The notes beneath the pieces were generated by a model that saw nothing but the letters and a program-made list of their open reading frames with translations, searched no databases and was not told where the DNA came from. This document shows, piece after piece, positions 1 to 10,978 of a DNA stretch of 64,000 nucleotides. A program made the position numbers and the translations under genes. Source of the DNA: Wolfiporia cocos (lineage: Eukaryota; Basidiomycota; Agaricomycetes; Polyporales; Phaeolaceae); assembly GCA_029448655.1 (NCBI GenBank), contig JACCLO010000013.1:868001-932000 (forward strand), in the 5' to 3' direction. Positions within the stretch are counted from its first letter, which is position 1; every line of letters starts with the position of its first letter.

Positions 1-44
1 ATTAGTTGAGGTCTTGAGTTAGTGATTCCCTGATCATTATCTAG

Positions 45-1541
45 CTCTTCTAGTATATGACTACTCCATCACGTTTGGGAAAGAAGTGCATATGATTTGG
101 ACAGCCAGACCAATCAAATCCAACGCCATCTTCTTCATAATTGTGTTGTTATTTTGGGGTTTGCTACTTCGTACATCGTGGAGTTGCCGTTTATGGGAGG
201 ACTTGTTGTAGGTGTTCTTGTTCTGATCACTGAAATGATTGCTTAACCAGGATAGGTTAGCATCGCAGAGGTCAGAATCTCGATAATGGAAATTGTGGAC
301 CGAGCCTGACGCTATGATCGATGTCAGCTGCAAGCCGGGCATAATCCTAGTTCAACTGATGCACATTGCGTGCTGTGCAATGTGGGCAGGTATGCGTTTC
401 TTCCTTATATTTGGACGATTACCTCAACACAGATACAACAGCATTTTCCTGTCTGTGTGTCTTCGCAGTGTGCAACAGGCATGTGGTACTTGCCACTCTG
501 ATGTTGCTACTTGTATTGGTACCAGTCGCGATAAATTTGGCGAGTTGCACCTTGCTGGCATAGGTTGATATCTTAACTCAGGCATTTCAGATACCCTCTA
601 CATTTTCTTTTGTTGAGAGTGAGGGTGAGGTCGTTCTGTGTCAGCAGAACTATAGGTTTCCCACGCCCATGCTCAATAAGTAAGCATATCATCATGTGGA
701 GGCTGCTTGCTAATTGTATAGCAGAAGTAAGCTCTACATTGCACCTTTACACCATTATCAGTGACACGGGCTGGTACAACAGTGGAAGTTGCATCACGTA
801 CATGCTTGATCATTGCAGATGCAATTGTCATCTTTGCGACTTGGATTGGTGTGCACAAGTTCAATAATCGATTCACACGGTTCAGCACAACACGCTCGAT
901 TGCTCAATTACTTGTTCAAGATGGTGTGTCGTATAGTATACTTGAGAAGCCTACTTCTGAAGCTATTACAGGGATCCTGTATTTTGTGTAGGTATATTAA
1001 CTGAAGAAGTTTGGAGAGCTAACTGTTATGAAGTACTCTGCTACTCTCCAACATCGCAGATATAGTTGTATTTTGTCTACAAGTATGTATGCTGTGAATA
1101 TATCAGTGTGAAGATCATGAACTGACCAACCAAGATCTCTGGAAATCTAGCTATGATCACAGATGCGTTAGCCCCTCAGTGTTCTCTTTGCTAGTGTTTC
1201 TTCGATAACTAGGTCTTGACAGTTTGATGTCTATTTTCATTGCTCACATTTTGCTCAACCTACGCGAAGCTCAGTTAACCCCACCTGTATCTGCGGCTTC
1301 TAGAAGTACACTATGTGAAAGCGGTCACATTACACAAGGATCGGAAGCGACCACATCAACGATGGTGTCTCGTACTTCATACGAGATGCACAAGCTCGAT
1401 CATAAAACATCCCTCGATGAATTCAATTCACACATATACTCAGGGAATCGCCTTCACGGTCTTGCCGAAAGAGCTGTAACTCTACAAGAGCAAGATGAGC
1501 AAATTGTGGCTGACGAGAGCCGCACTTCCAGGTCAGGATAA
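45..1541 (+). pseudogene. DUF6533-like multi-TM membrane protein gene, 5' partial, probably broken
   Basis: Recognisable exons run along the plus strand. An exon opening after the acceptor at 41-44 encodes the family-typical LLVYDYSITFGKEV segment. An exon around 440-545 encodes AFSCLCVFAVCNRH plus a hydrophobic helix. One near 765-930 encodes EVASRTCLIIADAIVIFATW, and the last exon (from about 1225) encodes SIFIAHILLNLREA and a polar tail ending at 1541. The order and phase match the two paralogues at 51.2-52.9 kb and 56.5-58.3 kb, which lets weak exons be recognised. The first exons lie left of the window. Near 133-145 the reading frame must shift by one base to keep the family motif (NCVVILGFATSYIVELP lies in another frame), so I treat it as a probable pseudogene; a sequencing error is the alternative. 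Function of the family is unknown; the pattern suggests a seven-helix integral membrane protein. Confidence 0.55.
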
Positions 1542-2569
1542 GTTGATATGCAGATATGGCATGTGCCAATGGTCGTCATGAGTCTTGGTGAGTGTTTTCT
1601 TTAAAGTCGCTTTAACTGCGATAGTGGTTCTGATATACTCCGCAGAGCTTGGCCGATAGTGCTGAATTTCCTCTTTATCGTCGTTGTAACTCGTATAGTT
1701 GTAAAAAGCTTGCAGGCAAACAGACGCGCTCCGCATTTCCGCATCAATTTAATAGCTTGATCATATGGCTTGCCTTCAACAGCTAGTTGATGACAGGTTC
1801 TGGATTCTGTATGACAACCATTTGAGTTACTATTATCACCATCTGTGACTTGCACATCTCCTGCACTGCAGTCCCAATCTGAAATACATATCGAAAAAAT
1901 AGACGGAGAGTGTGATTCATCTGAGCTGAAGTGCAGCATGCATATATGAAGCCACCGATTTGTGACATTAGATTGGCTGTAGTACTCTGCCATCAACATC
2001 TGAAACAGAAATTTACCTAGATTATTATCATCAAAGCCGACCACTCAGCCACCAAACACAATCAAAGACTCACTGATGACTAAGCTTGCTTGGTAATGCT
2101 GATAGTAGCGCTGGGTTGCTGACTAATTGAGTGGCTTGTGACACAAAGAAAGTAGTGACAAGGAAATTGAAGCTGAAGACAAGTTGCCTCAGCCCAAGAG
2201 CTTGTATACATGAGTAGCAACTCTATGACTAAGCCTACCCTAATGTTCTGGTCTGTGTGCCACCAGTGGCAGTTGCTTATGCAAAGCCAATGCATGTGAT
2301 ATAGACATAGCCAATAGCAATAATAGTGATAAGTCACAACACCCTTACTAACATGCTCAGCATGTGCCTGAGCCATCTCTGAGGTTCCATGAGATACCCA
2401 AGGGTTCTCCAGTGTTCTATCAGGTTCTGATCTAGGCCTAATGTCATTTATGGGAAACATGATCATGGAATAATTATTTATATAAGTGATGGATTACATA
2501 AGCTGGTCTAGAGCCTTGACTAGTACCTAAGTATCATGTGATCTTTAAGAGTGTGAGAGTTTGAATACT
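1542..2569. other. Intergenic stretch, no supported gene
   Basis: Open frames exist on the minus strand (1601-2044 and 2080-2466) but show no recognisable domain, no clear splice pattern and no similarity to neighbours. The right part (2100-2569) is poor in CpG and rich in TG/CA, as are the relic repeats that follow. I see no gene that can be supported here. Confidence 0.5.
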
Positions 2570-2574
2570 AGTGG

Positions 2575-3200
2575 TGTTACGGGCTGTATACCCATTTGAT
2601 ATATTCAAATCTGCGAATATATTCCTTCTGCCCTAATTTGAAAGGCTTAAGGGTTTGTTTGATATCCCAACTATTTGTGAAAGCATGTAAGTTCGATGTG
2701 CAAGTCTAGGAACAACTTGCCTAAGTTTGAGAAGTCAGTGTGCACTTTGAGAACTTAGTCTTCTGGGCTCACAAATATACTGAGCAAAGTTTCCTTCATT
2801 TGAGAACAAGTATAAGACTCTTGTTATTACAACAAGGTCAAGCTGAAGAGCTCTTGACTGTAAATACATGAGATTATATACTATGATAAGTGTCCCTGGT
2901 CCTAATGTTACCAGATGTCACTGCTACTATCTACATTGTAGCCTTGAAACACATGATGGTGATGTACCTGTAATGATAGATAATAAATACTCAGCAGTTG
3001 AATGCTGTCTGTCAATCATATGATAGAAGTGAAATAAGGACAGGGTTGAACCTGTCAAAGGTGAAACAAGCCCTGTAAGCTAGTACAACTGGGGTTGAGT
3101 CCAGTTGAGCCACACATAGCCAGGGTGGTTGGTTCAACAAGTCCTTGTATCATATTTGCCCAATGGTGAGTTCTGTGGGTGTTTGAAAAACAAAATAACA
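2575..3200 (-). repeat. Degenerate solo LTR of the element-2 family
   Basis: Starts TGTTACGGGCTGTATACCC and ends AAAACAAAATAACA, aligning along its length with the LTR of element 2 (26134-26841) but with many CG to TG or CA changes and deletions (626 versus 708 bp). It is flanked by the exact 5-bp direct repeat AGTGG at 2570-2574 and 3201-3205, so it is a solo LTR left after LTR-LTR recombination. Confidence 0.85.
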
Positions 3201-3205
3201 AGTGG

Positions 3206-4701
3206 TGCCACTTGTATATAATATGTGGAAAATCAGTAAAAACCTGAAAAACTGTGACATTTATAGATCACCTTGCAACAGTCCTTCTATTCAATTGGTG
3301 GGTGGCTATGGAGGAAAATACAGTCAGGTACCAGTATATGAGTTTCAACTGAAATTCCTGTTTCATTCATGCTCTTTTGGCTTCTCTAATGATTATGCTG
3401 TTTATTATGACTTATGGGGTATATTTGGGCTCTCATAACCATATCCATGTAGCTGACCTCTCACATTCAGAATTCATTCCAAATAGCATAGTTGAATTTA
3501 AGATTCTGTTGAGATTGCATTGTGGCAGCCATCTCAGGTAGAGTGTGACACTTCAGGACTCATCTCAAATCTCATTTGTATCTGTCTTGTTATGACCAAG
3601 CCACCATGCTGGGATAGGATGCTCTCCATTGCAACTTTCAACTCAAATCTCTGTGTCATGGTTTATTATATGATACTCCTTTGTGCCTCTGTACCTTCCC
3701 CCCACCCTTTATTGGAGCATTTGTGTTTGTATTTGAATTGTTCCAGTCAGGATCTTGCTGATATTGAACTGTATATGCATCTCACCACTGTTCCCTGTGC
3801 TTGTTACCCACCCTTTGGGCTGCCCCCACTCTGTGCCTATGCTCTGCAGTCTTCTGCCCATGGCCATCAGCTGGCAGGGACAGTCAGAGGATTGGGCAAT
3901 GAGGCAGCACACATGTCAACAGACTCTCTTTGGCTAGAGGAGTTTTGTGGCTGCTGCACTCACCTAATGATGGTGGCAGCAGCAGTGGCAATGATGCTGA
4001 ATATGCTGTCATCATTGCCATCACTGATGCGCAATGACATGTTCCACATTGGGCATTGAGGCAGTCAGTCCATAGTCAAGGAACAAGGGATGAAGCACCA
4101 GAGTTGCTCTGTGACTTGGTAACATCACTGCAATTAGCACTCAGCAATGTTGCTAGTCAGAATTGATGATTAGAAAGACAATTATATGGATGGTATCAAC
4201 TAGGATAGGATTAGGGTATGGTTAGTGTAGAATTAGAAGAATGGACCACTTTTATATGAATTAGATAAATTAGACTCAAGCTAGGAAAGTGAAGACCTAG
4301 TTAGCTCCTAATTTCTCTCACTAGCAAAGTCGATTTTTCCTGATGGAGCTGACCAGACAATTTCATTTGGCAATTGTAGAGAATGGTGGAGCTCACAGGG
4401 CAGAAATGTGGTAGCCCAATCACAGCTATGATTGCGATTGCGATGGCAGACTTTCAAACGAAGTCGAATCCCTGAGACAATGTGCTAGCATGAGGAGACC
4501 TTGAAGTGATATTAACTATTGCTGTATTGGGTGAATTGTTTGAGTGTCTTGAGAATAGACTCAGTCTTGACCATATTCCCATCTCTAGGACTGGACACAT
4601 TGTGGCTTATATCTACAGAGGTGGGCTTACCAGCTACAACATGAACAAGGACAGATAACTGTTTGCAATGGCTAGTAGTGAGCCTTCTCACAGCACATAC
4701 A
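3206..4701. other. CpG-depleted relic DNA, no supported gene
   Basis: Almost no CpG dinucleotides can be seen from 3206 to about 4060, while TG and CA are abundant, consistent with old methylated and deaminated repeat DNA. A 179-codon open frame at 3520-4059 has no recognisable domain and unusual composition. I do not regard it as a gene. Confidence 0.5.
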
Positions 4702-4825
4702 TCAGGTGACACAAGCAGCAATCTCAAGCAAGAGCCAGGGGAATAGTACTTGCACAAAGGTGTATTCCTGGTCTGGGTTACTCAAGGCATAAATGGCCAA
4801 GACGAGTCTGGGGTGCTACCCAAGC

Positions 4826-5956
4826 ATAACCCTGGTTGTACATATAGGGCACATTTTGACTCTCACAGATCCAACTCTGCCTGTTACAGATCGAATATCC
4901 ATTCAGCTGATTTAACTAAGTCGATTTACTCAGTGTATCAAGTAGCGCACTACTTGTCGGACTCAGCAGAGTCAGAGCATCAATATACAAGCTACGGGCG
5001 TAATTGCTCAAGCCTTTGAGGACGAGTATAAGATCCTTGTAATTCAACAAGGTTGAGCTGAGGAACTCGACCGGTATTTACATCAGGTTATATACTGCTA
5101 TCCTATAACTGGGATCATAGTGTCCGTGGTACTGCTACCATTAAGTCCATAAGGCTAGTGTGCTACTAAGACAAATACAAAGCATCACGGTTGAGTGTAA
5201 CAAGAGGTGAAACGTAGGAATCCTGTGGTGAGACAGGTGCTATCAGCTAGAACTTGATACGGTGCAAAACTATGGGCATAGGGTTGTCGTACATGAAACG
5301 AGTGCCACCGGTTGAGTGGGGCCCTGGAATAGAGCGCACGACGAAGCAATTGGACACTAAGTCCCTCTTTCTAGTGAGACATCAACAAAAGATATTTGAG
5401 CATACCAGTGCAGACCGTAACACTGCCCTCATTTCAGATTTATCATTTGCTGATTGACAGATGGCATTCAACCACCATTAACATTATTATCTATTGTCTC
5501 ATATATATCACTCGATACCTATCAAACGTCTCGTACTATAGCATAGATAGTATGAGTGACATCTGGGATGGACAGGACTCCTGAAACCCACCATAGTATA
5601 TAAAACAATGTACTTAGTGTTGAGGCTCTTCAGCTTGACCTTGTTGTATAAACAAGAAGTCTTATACTCATTCTCAAATGTAGGAAACTATGCTCAGTAT
5701 CCACAAAGCCCTGAACTGACTAAGTGCATGCTGACTTCTTGGACTTAGGCAAGTCTTATATTCTAAAAGACTTGTTCTTGAACCAATTATATTCTCTAAC
5801 ACATATTGAATATTGAATGATCCCCTAGAGTCTTTGACTTAGGGCCTGAAGGCTTATTCAGATAATATTTGCCTTGCACTTGTCCGTGGGACTACATGCA
5901 GAAGAGCAATTTATATTCACATCTCGAATATATGAACAGGTATATGACCCATAACA
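4826..5956 (+). repeat. 5'-truncated element-2-family LTR inside the solo LTR
   Basis: Sequence from about 4826 to 4881, continuing at 5428-5956 after a nested insertion, aligns with the element-2 LTR in plus orientation, including the TATATAAAA box, the GCTCTTCAGCTTGACCTTG segment and the terminal GACCCATAACA. The first part of the LTR is missing, so no target duplication is expected on that side. Confidence 0.65.
4882..5422 (-). repeat. Nested solo LTR (distant element-2 relative), TSD CTGCC
   Basis: Begins TGTTACAGATCGAATATCC and ends GCAGACCGTAACA, with an internal AACAAGGTTGAGCTGAGGAAC segment like the element-2 LTR. The direct repeat CTGCC lies at 4877-4881 and 5423-5427. Removing it restores the alignment of the surrounding element-2-type LTR. 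Confidence 0.75.
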
Positions 5957-6238
5957 CAGCATAGCTGAAACAATTAAGTCCTATTTGATTATATCATGAT
6001 CAGATTGTGATTGAGAGATTAGATATGTGGCCACACTGAAGGCTTAGTTATGGTTAGGCACAAGACTAGGGTTACTATATAAGGAATGAGCGCTAAGAGA
6101 AGATAAAATAAGGGAACTTGTCAGTTGTTGGCTAGTTGAATGAAATCAGCCTGTGACATCAGGCCATGTAGAATGTTGCTGGCCAGACACTAAGGCTCCA
6201 GCTATTTGATTTATATATGGTTTTTACTGTATACTATA

Positions 6239-6937
6239 TGTCACAGATTTGGGACATGCCACTATTTTTCCCGTATTTTTACCTATTTATCTGGTATTTC
6301 TACGACCTTGTAGACATTTACGCTGCTAAGCGCCCGTCTACACGTACACGCAACCAAACAACACGTACACAACGCGGTATATGTCCACTTGTCACAACAA
6401 CACGTACATAACACGCTTGTACGCGTCAATGACTCAGCGGACTAACCTCCGGTGTCACGCGCCTTACTCATATCCCGATACCGGGCTATGTCAGTACAAT
6501 TGGATAAGCGGCCCGCTCGTTATCACATGCCAATGACCTTACGATTACTCATATCCCGATACCGGAATATAAGAATCACATGCATGGCTTACTAACGTAG
6601 TTACAGCCACTTCCACAACATGGACCTACGGTCCAAACAAACGCTCTTACTGGTGCGGCCATTACCGGCGCACATGGTCTACTGTAGTTTACGACTTAAC
6701 CATATTAGTTATGTCTGCGCACAGACCACCTTCATGTTTGGCTCCCTTACCGGTAATAAAACAAAGCATGTATATAAGTAGGGCTATCACTGCGGATAAG
6801 CCTTAGATTTGTTCTCTGCATTCGCACAGTTACATAACATCTCTGCTTGCGCCCACTAGTCTCCTCACCAACCTCCAGCAACTCCTTCAAGTCGCTTTTA
6901 AGGTTATAGCGTGAGTCCCACAGTCTAGTCTGTGTCA
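6239..6937 (+). repeat. 5' LTR of element 1
   Basis: TG to CA bounded, 699 bp. It contains two copies of an 18-bp unit starting ACTCATATCCCGATACCGG (near 6470 and 6547), a TATA box at 6771 and a GCCATTACCGGC 12-mer at 6658-6669 that recurs in another LTR family in this window. Confidence 0.96.
6771..6815 (+). promoter_or_regulatory. LTR core promoter and predicted self-primer of element 1
   Basis: TATATAAG at 6771-6778 is followed 34 bp downstream by AGATTTGTTCT at 6805-6815, the likely transcript 5' end. These 11 nt are the exact reverse complement of 6940-6950 just inside the LTR. The spacing fits a basal TATA promoter; the start site itself is inferred. Confidence 0.75.
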
Positions 6938-6939
6938 TA

Positions 6940-6950
6940 AGAACAAATCT
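6940..6950 (+). promoter_or_regulatory. Self-priming primer-binding site of element 1
   Basis: AGAACAAATCT lies 2 nt after the 5' LTR and pairs perfectly over 11 nt with the predicted RNA 5' end (6805-6815). No TGG-type tRNA-complementary PBS is seen. This is the arrangement established for Tf1/sushi-type elements. Confidence 0.8.
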
Positions 6951-7933
6951 CCCCCTACCCCCGCCCTTGCGCTTGCGCTTGGGCCTGGGTTTCTATCCTA
7001 CAGGGGCTATTACTCGTTGCTGCGCACATCCCTACTCTTGACAAAGAGTTTGGGGTGATAGTTGAGATCTGGGGGATACATCGCCATCCTCGGCAGAGGA
7101 TTGGCAACCAGGAAGAGCCACACCGCCTTTTTAGGCAGGAGGCCTACCTAACCCAGACTCCAGGGTCAAGGAGACACGGTCCTCGCTGACAAGCTTGGAC
7201 TGTGAGCGGTTAAGACCCGCCTGTGGAGAAAAGGGGACGGTCTGCCTGTGTGCGCCCAACCCCCTGCCATGGCAAGCGTTGTTCAGCGCCCCATCGCTAT
7301 CCACAGGGTCATCACTATGATGGCATGGGAATTTTCCAAAGCCGCCTCCCAGGCGTAAGGGACCTGCTTTGAACCCGTCATGGGAAAAGCAGTGAGGGGG
7401 ATCATCTTCGGATAATCCTGCCAAAGGACAAGTGCGGTAGCCACAAAACATAAGTCCTCCGGGCAGTTCGGCGTGCACGTCATGGGGTCAAATAGGGCAA
7501 AGGGGTACACTTGCGCGCCTTAGGGCTAATCCACTTACCTGTGGATGCGATGGTATTCCAATGTCCTGAAAAAGTCCCCGTGATAGTCTGTAGACGGCAA
7601 CCTCATTGTTGAAGCATGGACAGGCTAAGGGATGTAAAATCCCAGCCACTTTCCGGCATCGTCCCTCCGGGGCGGTGTTGTGTATCCGAATCCCAATCAT
7701 CTGACCCAGGAACCGGCCTGGCAGTCAGCAACTCTACCCCTGGAGTCGGCGCCTCTGACCGTTAGGGTCATGCGAATATCCGCGCCGTCTCGGCACAGGG
7801 TTTGCGCGCAACATAAGAGTAATTATGCCCCGTAGTACACCTTCTTTGCTCCTGAAAAGGAGTCCACTACCCTACCTTACATAATCCCTTCCATTCCTGT
7901 TCTTGGACGTATCACTGGGAAACTTCGTTTCTC
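6951..7933 (+). other. Untranslated leader of element 1
   Basis: About 1 kb between the PBS and the first plausible ORF. Only open frames on the opposite strand occur, with no domain signal. A pyrimidine/purine-mixed GC-rich leader of this size may hold packaging signals, but I cannot identify one. Confidence 0.5.
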
Positions 7934-8857
7934 ATGAAGGCTGCACTTTCTAGAATCATGCCCCGCATTACCCGTCGCACCCGTGGCTCTTCCACTGCCC
8001 CTTATGTCAAGCCGGCGAAGCGGTCTCTTCTCAGCCGCATCGACACCACCGACATTCCTCGGGCAGAGGACGTCACCTACACGCTTCCTGTAAAGGAAGA
8101 CTACACCGGGAAGCTCCATCTTTGGGAAATTCCCGTCCACATGCCAAAGCACATCGCTGAGGCTGGGAAACCCGCTCCTTGACCTCCCAAGCCAGTTCCA
8201 CTTGCCAAGCGCATCTGGACGGAGGAAGAGAAGCTAGCTGCTTCCATTACCGCCATGGAGAACCTCATCGAACTCCGCGAACTCAACAAACTCAAGCTCG
8301 CCCACGATAAGCTGAATAAGCGAATCGCCGCCAAACAAGCCGCCAAAGAAGCCAAGCAAGCAGCTTCTTCACTGGCCCTCCGCCTTTCCAGTCCGGCGGC
8401 CGGACCTCCCGTTCCGGCCAATCACAAGATTCTCGACCCTTCCCTTGTCTTTGGGAAGAAGAAGCCTCTCCAAGCATGCAAACAAGTTATTCCCATGCTA
8501 GAAGGCACTCTCACTCGTCTCACTCCTCTCGCCAACCACCCCCCTAATTACCCAGGCTTCCATATGAAAAACGACATTCGTTTCCATACTATGGTAGTAG
8601 AATTGGAGGACTTGGTGGATAACGTAAAGGATAGAGCGAGACGGGGGAGGATCACCAATAGAGAGTGGAGAATTATGAAAAAGTACTGTAAACAGCTCGG
8701 CAACATTTCCTTTTTGGATTGGCGTACGGACTTGGCTCGTATCATAGCAGAATGCGTAGCGCTACAAATTTCTTTTGCCTTCGGTGTCACACCACCTGAC
8801 AAGGTGGCAGGGCCCTCAACTACTTCAGTAGAAGAGGATATACTCGCGATTGTATAG
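7934..8857 (+). CDS. Element 1 upstream ORF with one in-frame TGA, unknown function
   Basis: An open frame begins at ATG 7934 (also ATG 7961, reading MPRITRRTRGSS) and is closed by TGA at 8180-8182, but the same frame stays open to a stop at 8855-8857. It therefore looks like one protein of about 307 codons with a single internal TGA. The N-terminal part is basic and Ser/Thr-rich. Residues around 105-150 form a highly charged Lys/Glu/Ala/Leu helix likely to be a coiled coil, and the C-terminal third has a mixed globular composition. It lies between the leader and gag, separated from gag by about 150 bp. I do not recognise the family. The second half might instead start at ATG 8255. The TGA could be a readthrough codon or a CGA to TGA mutation. 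Confidence 0.5.
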
Positions 8858-9004
8858 TAGAAATACTATCATCTTTTAACTCTGAAATAGAGTGCGAGTG
8901 TGATCTATAACAAAAGTTGCAGCTTTCAAACTAAAAAACCCTTCTTAAGAATCTAAGACAATGAGTAACCGGAAACTAAACATTCGTCATAAACAGTATT
9001 CGCA

Positions 9005-10978
9005 ATGTCTTCTACCTCCTCCAACAGCGCACCCCTCGCCACTCGTCGCACGATGCGCCTTCGCTCGGAAGGTCCAGTAACCCCGGTAGCAGGGCCCTCA
9101 GGGACTCAACCCCTGGTGACCTTGGAGCATTTGAGCGAGGAAGAGGAAGAGGACGAAGTCGAGGATGTTCCCCCACAAAGGGACTCCCCATCCAACCCCA
9201 TGGGAACGCGTCCGGGCACACCTATCCCCGGATACCCCCCGGCTCGCTACACCCGTCTGATTGGGCCCGTCACAACCCTAGAAATAGAGTTTTCGGGCCC
9301 AGACCGCCGAACCAATGCCGAGGTCGAAATAGGCCTCAAGTCGTACCTCCCAGAGGAGGAACAACACAAGGTGGATGCACCCCTGCATGGGGCAATCCTC
9401 GATGCCGCCGTACAACGAAGTGCGGCGATCAGCCACGACAAGGTCGACACCCTCGGCCGAATGGTGTACGCCTGCCTGGAGCGAATCCATGGCAGAATCG
9501 ACTCCCTGGCTGGGCAATCCAGGGCAATCGAACAGATGGCCCAAGACGAGCTACACGAAGCGGTCAATACGGTCCGCAACGAGCTTGTGTCCACTCTGGT
9601 GGACCTTGGCAAGGAACTCCGACAGGACTACACCGCCAAGTTCTCCGAAATGGAGAAACAGCTCCGGGACGATTACCGGACTCGGCTCGATGACCTCGAG
9701 GATGTGTTCGCCGAGCGCATGGAGAAGGTTGAGGAAGAACTTCGGAGGAGTCACAAAAATCCTTCAGTTTCCAACCCTCCCGGTGTCCGCACGCCCCCGG
9801 AAGAACCCGCACCGGCCCCCAACGCTGCTCAAACCCGTGCAGCCGAGGCCGCTGCAGCCGCACAAGCTGCAGCCGCTGCTGCAGCAGCCGTCGCCCCGCA
9901 GATTCCAGGTCTGCCTCAAAACCTGAAAATTCCCCCTCCCCCCAAATTCTCTGGGTCATCTGGAAAGGTGACTGCGCAGGAATGGGTGGAGAAGATGGGC
10001 CTGTACTTCGGTATGCTCAGGGTCTACGATGACCATGACCGTATCACCACGGCCCTCTTCCACGTCACAGGGGACGCATACAAATTTTTCTCGCCTCTCA
10101 TCAAGAAGGCAGGAAACGGTGAACCTCTCGGCACCTGGGAGGACTTCACCAAATCCGTAATGGTGCAATACGGCAAGATGACGGATAAGGAGATCGCGAA
10201 GAAGGAAATTCGCGGCTACTACGGTACCAAGGGCAAGGAACTCGCCGAGTCGAATTACTGCGAACGGTTCCGAACCCTTGGCCGACTCTCCGAGACCGCC
10301 AACGAAACCCTGGTGTGGGAGTTCACCGAAACACTCCCCGAAAAGGTCAAGGACACCTTAAACGTCCTCGGCAAGACCCCGTTCTTCAAGGCCCCGACCA
10401 ACATCGAACCCCTAATCGACTTCGCTCTGGAAATGTACCAAACGTCATACCCAGACAAGATCAAGGGCTCGATATTTGAGAAGGCCGGTAAAAAGGACTC
10501 GGCCCCTGCCGAAAAGAAGGAGACGTCCTCCGCTTCTGCAAAGAAGTCGGAGAAAAAGAAGGATAAGGGAAAGGCGCCCGCCAAAGCCCCCGCCAACACC
10601 GCCAACACCGTTTGCACGTACTGCAAGCAGACGGGACACTATTTCAACAAGTGTCCTAAGCTTGCCGCGGACAAGGCTGCGGGAACGTTCGTGCCTGCCG
10701 CTCAGCGGGCCGAACAACAAAGGGCGAAGGATGCAGCTGCCGCGTCTGGAAAGACCACGGCTGCCCCTTTGGGTAGTGGAAAGGGACAGGCTTCTGGCAA
10801 GAAGCCGTACTCGGCGCCCCCCGCGGATGGCAAGACGTATCGTGCCCGAACGATCTGGGAAGAAGTCACGGCTGACTCAAGCTCAGCAGGACCCTCGGCC
10901 CCCGCCACCACCGTCGCCAATGTCGGGACCATCTTGGTTCCCCTCGCCCCAACCACACGTCTCGAAGACGTTCTGTGA
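9005..10978 (+). CDS. gag: Gag polyprotein of element 1
   Basis: 657 residues. Order: a disordered acidic, Pro-rich N-terminus (1-85), a long predicted coiled coil (about 160-260), a polyalanine tract (about 277-295), a retrotransposon capsid region (about 305-485, with EWVEKMGLYFGML and a conserved Trp-rich C-terminal half), a Lys/Ala-rich basic linker, and one CCHC zinc knuckle CTYCKQTGHYFNKC at residues 537-550. It forms the virus-like particle and binds element RNA. The start is the first ATG after a short spacer following the upstream ORF. Its end overlaps the pol open frame, which lies +1 relative to gag, so Pol is probably made by +1 frameshifting near the gag terminus as in several Ty3-like elements; the exact slip site was not identified. 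Confidence 0.93.
   Translation: MSSTSSNSAPLATRRTMRLRSEGPVTPVAGPSGTQPLVTLEHLSEEEEEDEVEDVPPQRDSPSNPMGTRPGTPIPGYPPARYTRLIGPVTTLEIEFSGPDRRTNAEVEIGLKSYLPEEEQHKVDAPLHGAILDAAVQRSAAISHDKVDTLGRMVYACLERIHGRIDSLAGQSRAIEQMAQDELHEAVNTVRNELVSTLVDLGKELRQDYTAKFSEMEKQLRDDYRTRLDDLEDVFAERMEKVEEELRRSHKNPSVSNPPGVRTPPEEPAPAPNAAQTRAAEAAAAAQAAAAAAAAVAPQIPGLPQNLKIPPPPKFSGSSGKVTAQEWVEKMGLYFGMLRVYDDHDRITTALFHVTGDAYKFFSPLIKKAGNGEPLGTWEDFTKSVMVQYGKMTDKEIAKKEIRGYYGTKGKELAESNYCERFRTLGRLSETANETLVWEFTETLPEKVKDTLNVLGKTPFFKAPTNIEPLIDFALEMYQTSYPDKIKGSIFEKAGKKDSAPAEKKETSSASAKKSEKKKDKGKAPAKAPANTANTVCTYCKQTGHYFNKCPKLAADKAAGTFVPAAQRAEQQRAKDAAAASGKTTAAPLGSGKGQASGKKPYSAPPADGKTYRARTIWEEVTADSSSAGPSAPATTVANVGTILVPLAPTTRLEDVL

Larger units (their letters stand above)
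4707..6158 (-). repeat. Solo LTR related to element 3, carrying nested LTRs
   Basis: Left end TGACACAAGCAGCAATCTCAAGC resembles the LTR of element 3, as do the segment at 4785-4820 with CCAAGACGAGTCTGGGGTGCTACCC and the right end ATCAGCCTGTGACA. The 5-bp direct repeat TCAGG flanks it exactly (4702-4706 and 6159-6163). The excess length over the 373-bp element-3 LTR is explained by nested insertions listed separately. Confidence 0.75.

Noticed and set aside
3520..4059. 179-codon plus-strand open frame
   Set aside because: Lies in CpG-depleted relic DNA, no domain, Cys/Met/His-rich composition unlike a fungal protein; stops are probably absent by chance.
7131..7700. Minus-strand frames in the leader of element 1
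   Set aside because: No domain, opposite to the element's coding strand, and no promoter or splice evidence.
10476..10975. ATG at 10476 as the start of Pol in element 1
   Set aside because: The first about 165 codons are the +1 shadow of gag (Arg/Pro-rich). Frameshift entry near the gag stop is more likely.
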